From assembly GCA_012839815.1 (NCBI GenBank), contig DUMQ01000137.1, positions 1 through 59,448 on the forward strand: DNA of 59,448 bases. Reading direction: 5' to 3'. Source of the stretch: Bacillota bacterium. GTDB taxonomy: Bacteria > Bacillota > SHA-98 > Ch115 > JABLXJ01. Shown piece after piece: positions 47,693-57,013 of the stretch (position 1 is the stretch's first letter; the number at the start of each line of letters is the position of its first letter). The notes below the pieces were generated by a model. That model searched no databases and was not told the DNA's origin. It saw only the letters and a program-made list of their open reading frames with translations. The position numbers and the translations under genes are program-made.

Positions 47693-48667
47693 TCAGGACA
47701 GCAGCAGGGCCAGTATGGCCTTCTGCACGTGCAGCCTGTTCTCCGCCTCGTCAAAGACTATCGAATGAGGCCCCTCGATAACCCCATCAGTGATTTCCTC
47801 GCCCCGGTGAGCCGGCAGGCAATGCATTACGAGCACATCCGCCTTCGCCGCGCCCACCAGGTGTTCATTCACCTGATAACCTTGAAACGCCCTGACGCGG
47901 ACGTCATGCTCAGCCTCCTGCCCCATACTGGCCCAGACATCCGTATAGATTACATCTGCCTCCTTAACGGCGGCAAACGGGTCATGGGAGATCTCGATCT
48001 CACACCCCGTCGCCGCGGCGTCCGTCCTGGCCAGCTTTACCACGTCCTCGGCCGGTCCGTAACCCTCGGGCGTAGCAATAGAGATATTCACGCCAGTCTT
48101 GGCCGCGCCAAAGAGGAGCGAGTGGGCCATATTATTCCCATCTCCCACATATGCCAGCTTAAGCCCGCGGAGCCGGCCCTTCTTCTCCAGGATCGTATAA
48201 TAATCCGCCAGCGCCTGGCAGGGGTGCAAAAGGTCCGTAAGGCCGTTTATAACCGGGACGGTGGCATACCGGGCCAACTCGAGGACATCGTCATGAGCAA
48301 AGGTGCGGATCATGATCCCGTCAACGTATCGCGAAAGCACCCGGGCCGTATCCGAGATGGTCTCCCCGCGCCTCAGCTGCAGGTCCTGCGCGCTCAGGTA
48401 GAGCGCGTGGCCGCCAAGCTGCCACATTCCGACCTCAAACGAAACGCGCGTCCGGGTCGAAGCCTTGGTAAAGATCATCGCTAAGGTCTTGCCCTCGAGT
48501 ATCCTGCGCGCCTCGCCTGCAGGGACTTGCGCCTTTAGAAGGCGCGTGACCTCGAAAATCTTCTCCACCTGGCCGGCCTCGAGGTCATGAATCGAAATGA
48601 GATCCTTGCCCCGCAGGCTGCGAGCCGTGTCGTCATCCAAAAAGCCGAACGTTGCCGTCGCAGCCAC
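47693..48667 (-). CDS. argF: Ornithine carbamoyltransferase
   Basis: Makes citrulline from ornithine and carbamoyl phosphate. Carbamoyl-phosphate site STRTRVSFE, then HPCQALADYYTI, and the ornithine motif in HCLPAHRGEEITD. Its 324 residues are normal. The GTG start follows GGGGGTGA. It lies in the arginine run between argD and argG. Confidence 0.95.
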   Translation of the reverse strand: MAATATFGFLDDDTARSLRGKDLISIHDLEAGQVEKIFEVTRLLKAQVPAGEARRILEGKTLAMIFTKASTRTRVSFEVGMWQLGGHALYLSAQDLQLRRGETISDTARVLSRYVDGIMIRTFAHDDVLELARYATVPVINGLTDLLHPCQALADYYTILEKKGRLRGLKLAYVGDGNNMAHSLLFGAAKTGVNISIATPEGYGPAEDVVKLARTDAAATGCEIEISHDPFAAVKEADVIYTDVWASMGQEAEHDVRVRAFQGYQVNEHLVGAAKADVLVMHCLPAHRGEEITDGVIEGPHSIVFDEAENRLHVQKAILALLLS

Positions 48668-48794
48668 GCCGTCACCCCCACATCTACCTACTAATATCGC
48701 AATATCGCACCGTTACATCGACTTACGATCACAAGTCAATGTTCAGGAATTCACCGCCAAGGTACCCGGAGACCGTAAAGCGGCTCCGGGGGCC

Positions 48795-50108
48795 TCAGCT
48801 CGAAAACACATTCCTCAATGCGAGCGTCAAGATGGACAGGCATTCATCTATGTCCCGCCGGGTTACGATGAGGGGCGGGACGAGGCGCAGCGTATTATCG
48901 CCGCACGCCGTGGTCAGCAGGCCGTTTTTCATGGCCTCTGTGACCACATCTCGAGCGCGGCCCACAAGCCCGACCCCGATCATGAGGCCCACGCCGCGCA
49001 CCTCTGTGATCTCCGGCACACCCATAGCCAGCTTTCGCAGCCCTTCCTGGAGGTATTCGCCCATCACCCGGGCGTTTTCGATCACATGCTCATCCCTCAA
49101 GGTCTCAAGCACCGCAATGGCAGCCGCTGTGGCCAGGGGGTTGCCGCCGAAGGTCGAGGCATGGCTCCCGGGCCCAAACGCCTCTGCGACCTCGTCCCGG
49201 GCCAGGACGGCGCCAATCGGAACACCTCCCGCGAGCGACTTCGCGAGCGTCACGATGTCAGGCTCGATCCCATAATGCTCAAAAGCGAACATCTTACCCG
49301 TCCGGCCGAGCCCTGTCTGCACCTCATCTATTATGAGGAGGCTCCCGGCTCTTTTACAGATCTCCCAGGCACCTTTCAGATACTCGGGAGTTGCCGGGTG
49401 CACCCCGCTCTCGCCCTGGATCGCCTCGAGTATGACCGCGCACGTCTTGTCGGTGCAGGCGGCTTCGAGCGCCGCAAGGTCATTAAACGGGACATGCTCA
49501 AAGCCCGGCACGAGCGGCTCAAAGCCCTTCTGGTATTTGGGCTGGCCCGTTGCGCTAATCGCCGCGAGGGTCCGGCCGTGGAAGGAATCATGGGCCGAGA
49601 TGATCTTGAACCTCCCCTCGCCGAACTTCATGTTGGTGTATCTGCGCGCAAGCTTGATTGCCGCCTCGTTGGCCTCTGCGCCGCTATTGCAGAAGAAGGC
49701 CTTGCCGAAGTGCGTCCCGCTGACCAGCAACCTCGCCAGGTGGGCCTGCGGCTCTATATAATAGAGATTGGAACAGTGAATGAGGGTCTCGGCCTGCTGC
49801 TTTATAGCCGCGACAACCCGCGGGTGGCAATGTCCCAGGGAATTTACGGCTATCCCCGCGACGAAGTCCAGGTACTCCCGTCCCTCGGAGTCCACGACCC
49901 TCACACCGCTCCCTTTTACCAGCGCTATTGGGAAGCGGGAGTAAGTGTTCATCACGTATTCCCTTGTGAGGTCCATGATGAGATTGGTCCTGCTTCCCGG
50001 TGACGCAGCAGCGCTTACCTCTCGCGAGATATCCCCGTCCCGGATATCACTGCTGCAGGTATCACAGGTATTAGATGTATTAGAGACATTAGAGGTATTA
50101 CAAGTCAC
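48795..50108 (-). CDS. argD: Acetylornithine aminotransferase with N-terminal tandem-repeat extension
   Basis: PLP-dependent class III aminotransferase; the core starts at about residue 45 (YVMNTYSRFPIALVKGSGVRVVD). Key parts are NSGAEANEAAIKLARRY, SFHGRTLAA, the LLIIDEVQTGLGRTG Asp, the PLP-lysine in TLAKSLAGGVPIGAV, and STFGGNPLA. An upstream extension of 44 codons, rich in Asn/Thr/Ser/Cys repeats (NTSNVSNTSNTCDTC), begins at GTG 50108 with GGTGA 6 nt upstream. An ATG at 49976 would give the family length but has only a weak ribosome site. Both starts remain possible. Confidence 0.9.
   Translation of the reverse strand: MTCNTSNVSNTSNTCDTCSSDIRDGDISREVSAAASPGSRTNLIMDLTREYVMNTYSRFPIALVKGSGVRVVDSEGREYLDFVAGIAVNSLGHCHPRVVAAIKQQAETLIHCSNLYYIEPQAHLARLLVSGTHFGKAFFCNSGAEANEAAIKLARRYTNMKFGEGRFKIISAHDSFHGRTLAAISATGQPKYQKGFEPLVPGFEHVPFNDLAALEAACTDKTCAVILEAIQGESGVHPATPEYLKGAWEICKRAGSLLIIDEVQTGLGRTGKMFAFEHYGIEPDIVTLAKSLAGGVPIGAVLARDEVAEAFGPGSHASTFGGNPLATAAAIAVLETLRDEHVIENARVMGEYLQEGLRKLAMGVPEITEVRGVGLMIGVGLVGRARDVVTEAMKNGLLTTACGDNTLRLVPPLIVTRRDIDECLSILTLALRNVFSS
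50054..50104. repeat. Degenerate 9-bp tandem repeat at the 5' end of argD
   Basis: About five to six units of a 9-bp motif (AGGTATTAG-like) lie at the start of argD. A multiple of three keeps the frame, and the repeat encodes the Asn-Thr-Ser stretch if the GTG start is used. Confidence 0.6.
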
Positions 50109-50161
50109 AGAATATCACCGATCCTTTCAGCCGCAGAGGCCCCTGCCCGCAGGCACGGGGT

Positions 50162-51022
50162 CTATAGCTGTCCCTTCACGACCATAGTGCCGATTCCCTC
50201 ATTTGTAAATATCTCGAGGAGAAGCGAGTGAACCACCCTCCCATCGATTATGTGCGCCCGGCTCACACCTCCCTCGAGCGCGCTCACACATGCTTCCAGT
50301 TTTGGGATCATTCCGCCCGAGACAGAGCCGTCGTGAATTATGTCCCGGATATCCTCGGCGCTTATCAATGAGAGGAGCGTAGTCTTATCGTCAGGGTCTG
50401 CGAAGACCCCCTCAACATCTGTAAGCAGGATAAGCTTATCTGCCTTAAGCGCAGCCGCTATATGTCCAGCCACGTGATCGGCATTGATATTGTACGGCCG
50501 TCCTTCCTCATCGCTCGCGATCGGGGCTATTATGGGAATAAAACCCTCCCGGCTCAGGACGTGAAGGATATCGGGGTTCACAGCCTTAATGTCCCCGACA
50601 AAACCCAACTCGGAATTGCGCTGTCTTGCTACGATGAGATTCCCGTCCCGCCCCGAAAGGCCGACCCCCTTCCCCCCGCTCTTGTTTATCAGGGCAACTA
50701 TCTCCTTGTTTATACGCCCGGCGAGGACCATTTCTACAATCTCCATTGTCTCCTGGTCGGTAACCCTGAGGCCGTTTATGAAACGGGGTTTCTTCCCGAG
50801 CCTATCCATCATATGGGAAACCTCAGGCCCACCACCATGGACGACGACGGTATTTATGCCGATGTATTTCAAAAGCACTATATCCTTGGTGACCGCCTCT
50901 TTGAGGCCTGGGTCAATCATTGCGCTCCCGCCGTATTTAATGACCACCGTCTTGCCGTAAAACATCCGGATATATGGCAGCGCCTCAATCAGGACCCTGG
51001 CCTTCTCAGCTACCTCTTCCAC
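50162..51022 (-). CDS. argB: Acetylglutamate kinase
   Basis: Phosphorylates N-acetylglutamate. N-terminal FYGKTVVIKYGGSAM, the substrate loop VVHGGGPEVSHMMDRLG, RVTDQETMEIVEMVLAG, and ADHVAGHIAAALKADKLILLTDVEGV. The 286-residue length and a probable N-terminal helix (EEVAEKARVLIEALPYI) fit arginine-inhibited hexameric forms. The GTG start follows GGAGGG. Confidence 0.95.
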   Translation of the reverse strand: MEEVAEKARVLIEALPYIRMFYGKTVVIKYGGSAMIDPGLKEAVTKDIVLLKYIGINTVVVHGGGPEVSHMMDRLGKKPRFINGLRVTDQETMEIVEMVLAGRINKEIVALINKSGGKGVGLSGRDGNLIVARQRNSELGFVGDIKAVNPDILHVLSREGFIPIIAPIASDEEGRPYNINADHVAGHIAAALKADKLILLTDVEGVFADPDDKTTLLSLISAEDIRDIIHDGSVSGGMIPKLEACVSALEGGVSRAHIIDGRVVHSLLLEIFTNEGIGTMVVKGQL

Positions 51023-51070
51023 GGAACCCTCCCCCTCCCGTCCCTTTCAGCTCTCGTCCCTTCCAGGCGA

Positions 51071-52267
51071 CTAGCTCCTGTAGCTTGCATTGATCTTTAC
51101 ATAATCATATGTCAAATCGCACGTCCAGGCTGTAGCGGTTTGATCGCCGCTCTTGAGATCGATTGTCAAAACAATATCGTGTTTACGCAGCTCATTCCTG
51201 GCTTCCTCTTCATTAAAGGGAACGGCCGCGCCTCCCTCAGCCGTCTTGACGTTGCCTATGAAAATATCGACTTTCTCCCAGTCAAACTCCGCACCCGAGT
51301 AGCCGGCAGCCGCAATGATCCTCCCCCAGTTTGGGTCCTCCCCAAATACAGCCGTCTTGACTAGGTTCGAGGAGGCGATGGCCCTCGCCGCCAGCCTCGC
51401 ATCTGCGGCCGTAGGTGCGCCCAAAACCCTGACCTCCACAAACTTGGTAGCCCCCTCGCCATCGCCGGCGATCATCCTGGCAAGCTGCACGGTAACCTCG
51501 TCCAGCGCTTCCTGGAACTCCATGAAATCCCGGCCCGGGCCGGTTATCCGAGGATTGCCTGCGAGACCGTTGGCAAGGATGACCACCATATCATTGGTGC
51601 TGGTATCCCCGTCCACGGTCACCATGTTAAATGATTTCTCGACAGAGGCCCGGAGCGCCTCTTGCAGGATGCCCGGGTCAATCGCAGCATCCGTAGTGAG
51701 GAAGGAAAGCATGGTTGCCATATTGGGATGGATCATGCCTGAACCCTTGGCCATGCCGCCGATTCTTACCCTGGACGAACCAAGTTTCAGATCTACTACA
51801 ACCTCCTTGGTCCTCGTATCAGTAGTCAATATCGCCTCGGCGGCGTCCCTCGAGCCGTCGCGGCTAAGCAAACCGACAGCCCTCCGAATTCCGGCCTCGA
51901 TCTCGCCAATAGGAAGTCTGACACCTATGACCCCCGTAGACGCAACCACCACCATGCCGGGGGCGAGCTTTAGCTCAGCAGCAGCGACCTCGGCCATGCG
52001 CAAGGCGTCCCGCATACCCACCTCACCGGTGCAGGCGTTGGCGTTGCCGCTATTCGCCACGATGGCCTGGGCCCTCCCTCCGGCGATGTTTTTCAGCGTC
52101 AGGAGGACCGGCGCGGCCTTTACCTTATTGCGCGTAAAGACGCCCGCGGCGCTCGCCTCAACCTCCGAGTATATAAGGGCAAGATCCTTTTTGCCTTGCT
52201 TCTTTACCCCGCAGTGGACACCCGCAGCCTTGTATCCCATGGGGGCTGTAACACCGTTTTGACTCAT
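51071..52267 (-). CDS. argJ: Bifunctional glutamate N-acetyltransferase / amino-acid N-acetyltransferase
   Basis: Recycles the acetyl group between N-acetylornithine and glutamate. The self-cleavage motif is KGSGMIHPNMATML, where the Thr becomes the nucleophile. Other motifs are ANSGNANACTG, VDGDTSTNDM and FGEDPNWGRIIAAAG. 398 residues; a GGGAGG site lies 7 nt upstream of ATG. The presence of argJ implies the acetyl-recycling route. Confidence 0.95.
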   Translation of the reverse strand: MSQNGVTAPMGYKAAGVHCGVKKQGKKDLALIYSEVEASAAGVFTRNKVKAAPVLLTLKNIAGGRAQAIVANSGNANACTGEVGMRDALRMAEVAAAELKLAPGMVVVASTGVIGVRLPIGEIEAGIRRAVGLLSRDGSRDAAEAILTTDTRTKEVVVDLKLGSSRVRIGGMAKGSGMIHPNMATMLSFLTTDAAIDPGILQEALRASVEKSFNMVTVDGDTSTNDMVVILANGLAGNPRITGPGRDFMEFQEALDEVTVQLARMIAGDGEGATKFVEVRVLGAPTAADARLAARAIASSNLVKTAVFGEDPNWGRIIAAAGYSGAEFDWEKVDIFIGNVKTAEGGAAVPFNEEEARNELRKHDIVLTIDLKSGDQTATAWTCDLTYDYVKINASYRS

Positions 52268-52324
52268 CCCCGATCCTCCCTGTCTAACTCTTGCATATGG
52301 CCGTATACGGGCCGTACACGCCGA

Positions 52325-53440
52325 TTATGGGAAAACGGGTGGACGGTCAAGGCCACAGTCCTCCTCGATACCAAACATTATGTTCATGTTCTGGACCGCC
52401 TGGCCAGCCGCCCCCTTGACAAGATTATCGATTGCAGCCATGACGACGACCCTTCCCACCCTTTCATCGAAACGGACCCCTATATCACAAAAGTTTGATC
52501 CCCAGACGGCCTTGGTCTGGGGCAGGCGCCCGTCATCCAGGATGCGGATGAACCGTTCACCCCGGTAGAAATCCTTATAGAGTTGGATGAGGGAATCCGT
52601 GCTGACCCTGCCGGCCCCGGAGTCCGAAGCTGAAGCCGGGTCGAGGGTCGCGTAAGCCGTGGTTAGGATTCCCCTGGTGATGGGGACCAGATGGGGTGAG
52701 AATGAAACCCTTATCTCCGTCCTGCTCAAGAGGGAAAGTTCCTGCTCAATCTCGGGCGTATGACGGTGGCCCGGGATACCATAGGGCCTTGCATTCTCGT
52801 TGCATTCCGGGAAATGATATCCCTGTGACGGGGTGCGGCCCGCTCCCGATACCCCTGACATCGAATTGATGACGATGCTGGAAGGGTCAACCATACCTGA
52901 TTTTATAAGGGGCGCCAGCGCCAGGATCGCGCTCGTAGGATAGCAGCCCGGGTTCCCGACGATGCGGGCTTTTTCTATGAGTGCCCGGTGCAGTTCGGGA
53001 AGCCCGTAGACAGCCTCCGCGAGGAGCCTGGGGGCTTCATGCTTCTTTTTGTACCAGGCCTCATACACGCCCGCGTCGCGAAACCGGAAATCAGCACCGA
53101 GGTCGATCAATTTAACGTCAATGATGCCCATGATGCTCCTTGCTATTTCCATCGCAACCCCGTGCGGGACAGCCGTAAATATTACGTCGCAGCGTTCCGC
53201 TACCTCAATGGGCGCCAGGTCTTCACATACAAGCTCCTCGCCACGGGGGCCGGATAGCCCGAACAAATTGGGAAAGACCTGGCCAAGTGACTGGCCGGCG
53301 TAAGTGCGCGAAGAGACACACGTTATCTCTACTCTCGGGTGTCCAAGGAGGATCCTTGCTAGCTCCCCGCCTGTGTAGCCCGAGGCGCCTATTATCCCAA
53401 CCCTTATCCCTTTTTTATCTCTCCTTTGGTCCATATCCAT
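52325..53440 (-). CDS. argC: N-acetyl-gamma-glutamyl-phosphate reductase
   Basis: NADPH reduction of N-acetylglutamyl phosphate. N-terminal GIIGASGYTGGELARIL binds NADP; the catalytic Cys is in VGNPGCYPTSAILAL; further motifs are SGVSGAGRTPSQGYHF and SFSPHLVPITRGIL. The start is taken at ATG 53440; 371 residues. First gene of argCJBDFGH, with a long inverted repeat upstream. Confidence 0.95.
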   Translation of the reverse strand: MDMDQRRDKKGIRVGIIGASGYTGGELARILLGHPRVEITCVSSRTYAGQSLGQVFPNLFGLSGPRGEELVCEDLAPIEVAERCDVIFTAVPHGVAMEIARSIMGIIDVKLIDLGADFRFRDAGVYEAWYKKKHEAPRLLAEAVYGLPELHRALIEKARIVGNPGCYPTSAILALAPLIKSGMVDPSSIVINSMSGVSGAGRTPSQGYHFPECNENARPYGIPGHRHTPEIEQELSLLSRTEIRVSFSPHLVPITRGILTTAYATLDPASASDSGAGRVSTDSLIQLYKDFYRGERFIRILDDGRLPQTKAVWGSNFCDIGVRFDERVGRVVVMAAIDNLVKGAAGQAVQNMNIMFGIEEDCGLDRPPVFP

Positions 53441-53508
53441 GATACATGCACTCTCTCCATCCCCCGCCTTAAAACCGTTACCCTCGGGAAACGCGCGGGG
53501 CATATGCT

Positions 53509-53537
53509 ATATTTATGCAGTATATTCGCATAAATAT
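53509..53537 (-). promoter_or_regulatory. Inverted repeat upstream of argC, candidate arginine operator
   Basis: ATATTTATGC and GCATAAATAT are perfect 10-bp arms with a 9-bp AT-rich spacer. AT-rich dyads with TGC/GCA half-sites in front of argC recall ARG boxes bound by ArgR/AhrC, although the consensus fit (TGAAT..ATTCA) is only partial. It lies about 69 bp before the argC start. Confidence 0.55.
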
Positions 53538-53664
53538 CCATCCAGCAGAGGAGCCCATAAAACTAAAAAACCCACCACCCCTCCTCCCCCGGATGATACA
53601 GGTCCGTAAACCGTGCGACATATACAGAGGCATATACAGGAAACAGCAAGGGAACAGCCCTTGC

Positions 53665-54156
53665 CTATAGATTAAACGTGCCGTATTTCTTGAAATGTTC
53701 GACAAGCCCGCCGTCAGACAGAATCTTGAGCATAACAGGCGGTAGCGGTTTCGCGGAGATCTCTATCCCTTTGGTTAGATCCCGCACGACCCCTCTTCCG
53801 AGATCCACCTCAAGCTCGTCGCCATCATCGATCTGACTCGTATCACACTCGACTACCGGGAGTCCTTTATTAATGGCATTCCTGTAGAAAATCCGTGCAA
53901 ACGACCGGGCTATGACCGCACCAATACGTGCATGCTTTATCGCAAGCGGCGCCTGCTCTCGCGATGACCCGCAACCGAAATTCCTTCCAGCGACTATGAA
54001 GTCCCCTTCCCTGACCTTATTGTAGAATTCAGGGTCAAGGTCCTCCATTACGTGCTTCGCAAGCTCATTCATGTCAAGAGTCTTAAATTTGTACTTTCCG
54101 GATATTATATAATCCGTGTTAACATTGTCGCCAAATCTATGAGCCCTTCCAGTCAA
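53665..54156 (-). CDS. Aconitase-family small subunit (LeuD/homoaconitase type)
   Basis: Swivel-domain subunit that pairs with the LeuC-like protein, 163 residues. [15 protein letters not shown] is the N-terminal region, with the substrate loop [21 protein letters not shown] is the conserved phosphate/active-site stretch. The loop does not clearly match the isopropylmalate type, so substrates such as homoaconitate or aconitate are equally possible. The TTG start follows GGAGGAG. It is 174 bp after leuC-like, with a large hairpin between. Confidence 0.85.
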   Translation of the reverse strand: MTGRAHRFGDNVNTDYIISGKYKFKTLDMNELAKHVMEDLDPEFYNKVREGDFIVAGRNFGCGSSREQAPLAIKHARIGAVIARSFARIFYRNAINKGLPVVECDTSQIDDGDELEVDLGRGVVRDLTKGIEISAKPLPPVMLKILSDGGLVEHFKKYGTFNL

Positions 54157-54264
54157 CCTAGCTCCTCCCCCCCGTAGATCGTTCGCAGATACCCACTCAG
54201 CTAATGAGATATCCGCTCCGTTAATGCCTTGACACCGCTCCCCTTCAACTTAACCCAGCTTAAC

Positions 54265-54322
54265 CCGGGCCCTTCTATCGATCCGGGCCCCGGCTTGGGC
54301 CCGGATCGATAGAAGGGCCCGG
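54265..54322. repeat. 26-bp perfect hairpin between the two hydratase subunit genes
   Basis: Arms 54265-54290 and 54297-54322 are exact reverse complements with a 6-nt loop. It begins 9 bp past the large-subunit stop. Both arms mix GC-rich ends with a TCTATCGAT centre. No T-run follows. It would strongly fold in mRNA between two genes whose products must pair. Confidence 0.75.
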
Positions 54323-54330
54323 AGAGAAGG

Positions 54331-55593
54331 TTATACGAACTCGCGTGGATCGGCGATCTCACCACACAAGCTCGATGCCGCTACCGTCGCCGGGGAGGCA
54401 AGGTATATCTGGGCCTTGTTGTTCCCCATCCTGCCCTTGAAATTCCGGTTGGCCGTAGATATGACCGTCTCCCCGTCGGCCGGCACCCCATTATGAGTGC
54501 CAACGCACGGTCCGCACCCGGGCGTCACAACTGCGGCGCCCGCCTCGATCAGATCCTGCAATATCCCCTCCCGGATCGCCTCGAGATACACCCGTTTTGA
54601 GGCCGGGGCCACAATGAGCCTGACCCTGGGGTGAATCTTCCTGCCCCTGAGAATCCCCGCAGCAACGCGCAGGTCTTCAAGCCTCCCGTTGGTGCAAGTG
54701 CCGATTACGGCCTGGTCGATCTTGATGCCGGCCACCTCAGTTATGGGGGCGACATTATCAACGCTATGGGGCCTGGAAACCTGGGGCAGGAGGTCAGACA
54801 CATCATATTCGAGAACCCGCGCATAGTTCGCATCCTCATCAGCGCAAACTGGTTTGGGTTCTCTATTGGAGTGAGTCCTGACCCACCTTATGACCTTCTC
54901 GTCCACATTCATGAGGCCCGCCTTGGCGCCCATCTCGATGGCCATGTTTGAGATCGTGAACCTGCTCTCAACGCTCAACTCGGAAATAGCCTCGCCCGTA
55001 TATTCTGCGGCCATGTAGGTGGCACCATCGGCCGTAACCTGGCCGATCAGGTAGAGTATCAAATCCTTGGAATATACCCCTTTAGGAAGACGGCCATGAC
55101 AGATAAACTTTATCGTCTCAGGCACCTTAAACCAGAGATGACCGGATATCATGGCGGCTGCCAGGTCCGTCGAGCCCACCCCTGTTGAGAATGCCCCGAG
55201 CGCCCCGTAAGTGCAGGTGTGAGAGTCAGCGCCTACCACAAGGTCACCCGGAACCACGTGACCACGCTCGGGCATGAGCTGGTGGCAAACGCCCTCGCCT
55301 ATATCATAAAGCTTGACGTTGTGCAGCGAGGCGAACTCCCGCATCATCCGGTGGAGATTGGATACCCCCTCGTTGGGGCTTGGGGCAGAATGGTCGATTA
55401 CAAGGGCAATCTTGCTATCATCGAACACACGCTGCCCGTTCATCTCATTAAACGCCTTTATGGCCAGGGGCGAGGTCCCATCCTGACCCATCACGAAGTC
55501 AACCCTGGCCACAACGAGGTCATTTGCGTAAGCATCCTGGCCGGAGTGGCTGCTGAGAATCTTCTCTGCGATCGTTTTGCCCGTTTTGCCCAA
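54331..55593 (-). CDS. Aconitase-family large subunit (LeuC/homoaconitase type)
   Basis: 4Fe-4S hydratase large subunit, about 420 residues. Cluster ligands are in IGTCTNGRLEDLRVA (first Cys) and the pair in TPGCGPCVGTHNGV; VGADSHTCTYGALGAFSTGVGSTD is typical. This is the two-subunit archaeal/HACN-IPMI class. The start is set at TTG 55593, which has GGAGGGG 6 nt upstream and gives the usual KTIAEKIL start; the ATG five codons earlier lacks a ribosome site. It follows the NifV-like synthase immediately. Confidence 0.88.
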   Translation of the reverse strand: MGKTGKTIAEKILSSHSGQDAYANDLVVARVDFVMGQDGTSPLAIKAFNEMNGQRVFDDSKIALVIDHSAPSPNEGVSNLHRMMREFASLHNVKLYDIGEGVCHQLMPERGHVVPGDLVVGADSHTCTYGALGAFSTGVGSTDLAAAMISGHLWFKVPETIKFICHGRLPKGVYSKDLILYLIGQVTADGATYMAAEYTGEAISELSVESRFTISNMAIEMGAKAGLMNVDEKVIRWVRTHSNREPKPVCADEDANYARVLEYDVSDLLPQVSRPHSVDNVAPITEVAGIKIDQAVIGTCTNGRLEDLRVAAGILRGRKIHPRVRLIVAPASKRVYLEAIREGILQDLIEAGAAVVTPGCGPCVGTHNGVPADGETVISTANRNFKGRMGNNKAQIYLASPATVAASSLCGEIADPREFV

Positions 55594-55611
55594 ATAAGTC
55601 CCCTCCATAAC

Positions 55612-56805
55612 CTAGGCTTGCGTCCGATTCTTTTCCCGGACATAGTCATCATAAATATAAACTAGCTCCTTGTCAAACAGGCACCTCTTCAGATTAACAG
55701 CAGCTGCACGCACCCTGGCGAGGATTTCGTTAGCCTCTTTATTATCGAGAGTTATTCCGTATTCCTTAAACTTCGCGATGATGGCCCTGGTGCCCGAGTG
55801 CTTCCCGATCACGATCTGGCGCTGCAGCCCGACCTCTTCGGGTGCAAATACCTCATAGGTTGATGTATGCTTCAGCACACCGTCGGCGTGTATTCCGGCC
55901 TCATGGGCAAACATATTACTGCCGACGATCGGCTTCCATGCTGGCAGCTCTCTGGCCGACGCCCTCGCCACATATTCGGACAACTCCCTGAACCTCTCGG
56001 TCTTGATGCCAAGATCAATGCCGTGCAGGTGCTTCAGGGCCATCACAACCTCTTCGAGGGCCGCGTTGCCCGCCCGCTCGCCGAGACCGTTAACCGTGAC
56101 GCCGACATACCCTGCCCCTGCACGAAGCCCGGCCAGGGCGTTGGCAGTGGCCATTCCAAAATCATTGTGGGTATGCATTTCAACGTCAATGCCGACGGTG
56201 TCTATGATGGTCTTGATGCGTTCATATATCGTAAATGGGTCCATGACCCCGACGGTATCGCAATATCGCAGCCTATCAGCCCCGGCATTTTTTGCCTCGG
56301 TGGCAAATTTAATAAGGAACTCCATATCCGACCTCGAGGCATCCTCAGCATTGACCGAGACGTACAGGCCGTGTTTTTTCGCGTATTCCGTCGCCCTCAC
56401 CATGCTGTCAAGCACCCACTGCCTATCGGCCTTGAGCTTATACTGGATATGTATATCCGATGTCGAGATGGAGATCGCCACGGCATCGACCCCGCATTCT
56501 ATGGAAGCGTCTATATCGGCGATAACCGCACGGTTCCACCCCATTATGCTCGCGTTTAGCCCGGCATTGACTATTGACTTTATTGCTTCTCTCTCGTCGC
56601 CGCCCATGACAGGGATCCCGGCCTCGATCTGGTGAACTCCGATTTCATCAAGGATCTTTGCGATCCGAAACTTCTCGGCATTGGCAAACACCACCCCCGC
56701 CGTTTGTTCCCCGTCGCGAAGCGTTGTATCGACGAGCTTTATGTCCTTGCGCAGCCCTGCGCTATTCAAAGAAGGCGCAGCGGCATTCCATGTTGTCGCT
56801 CCCAT
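55612..56805 (-). CDS. Homocitrate/citrate/isopropylmalate synthase family (NifV-like)
   Basis: Acetyl-CoA-dependent claisen enzyme of the DRE-TIM family, 397 residues. Metal and catalytic loop LVDTTLRDGEQTAGVVF is the NifV/homocitrate-synthase form; HTHNDFGMATANALAG holds the metal His pair; GERAGNAALEEVVMAL and HEAGIHADGVLK follow. The long leucine-regulatory C-terminal domain of LeuA is absent. Candidates are homocitrate synthase or Re-citrate synthase, which is related in sequence. The adjacent hydratase pair would act on the product. No nif or leuB gene is in the window. Confidence 0.85.
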   Translation of the reverse strand: MGATTWNAAAPSLNSAGLRKDIKLVDTTLRDGEQTAGVVFANAEKFRIAKILDEIGVHQIEAGIPVMGGDEREAIKSIVNAGLNASIMGWNRAVIADIDASIECGVDAVAISISTSDIHIQYKLKADRQWVLDSMVRATEYAKKHGLYVSVNAEDASRSDMEFLIKFATEAKNAGADRLRYCDTVGVMDPFTIYERIKTIIDTVGIDVEMHTHNDFGMATANALAGLRAGAGYVGVTVNGLGERAGNAALEEVVMALKHLHGIDLGIKTERFRELSEYVARASARELPAWKPIVGSNMFAHEAGIHADGVLKHTSTYEVFAPEEVGLQRQIVIGKHSGTRAIIAKFKEYGITLDNKEANEILARVRAAAVNLKRCLFDKELVYIYDDYVREKNRTQA

Positions 56806-57013
56806 CCTGCTCCTCTCCTTTCGGGGCCCCGGGCCCGGATACAGCTTTCATAACTCTTCCCACGTTGCCATTACTATATACCAGGAGAGCTAATCTTGTC
56901 AAGAGCAATTTTGTATATTTATTCACCACCGTGACCAAAGCCTGCCTTGACATAAAACCCGTCTGGCCGGATAATATATATAACGCCCGGGGGGAAGGAG
57001 GAGGGACCGGCAG

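Noticed and set aside
48597-50003. A 468-codon plus-strand open frame antisense to argF and argD
   Set aside because: Shadow of argD and argF; composition follows the opposite strand.
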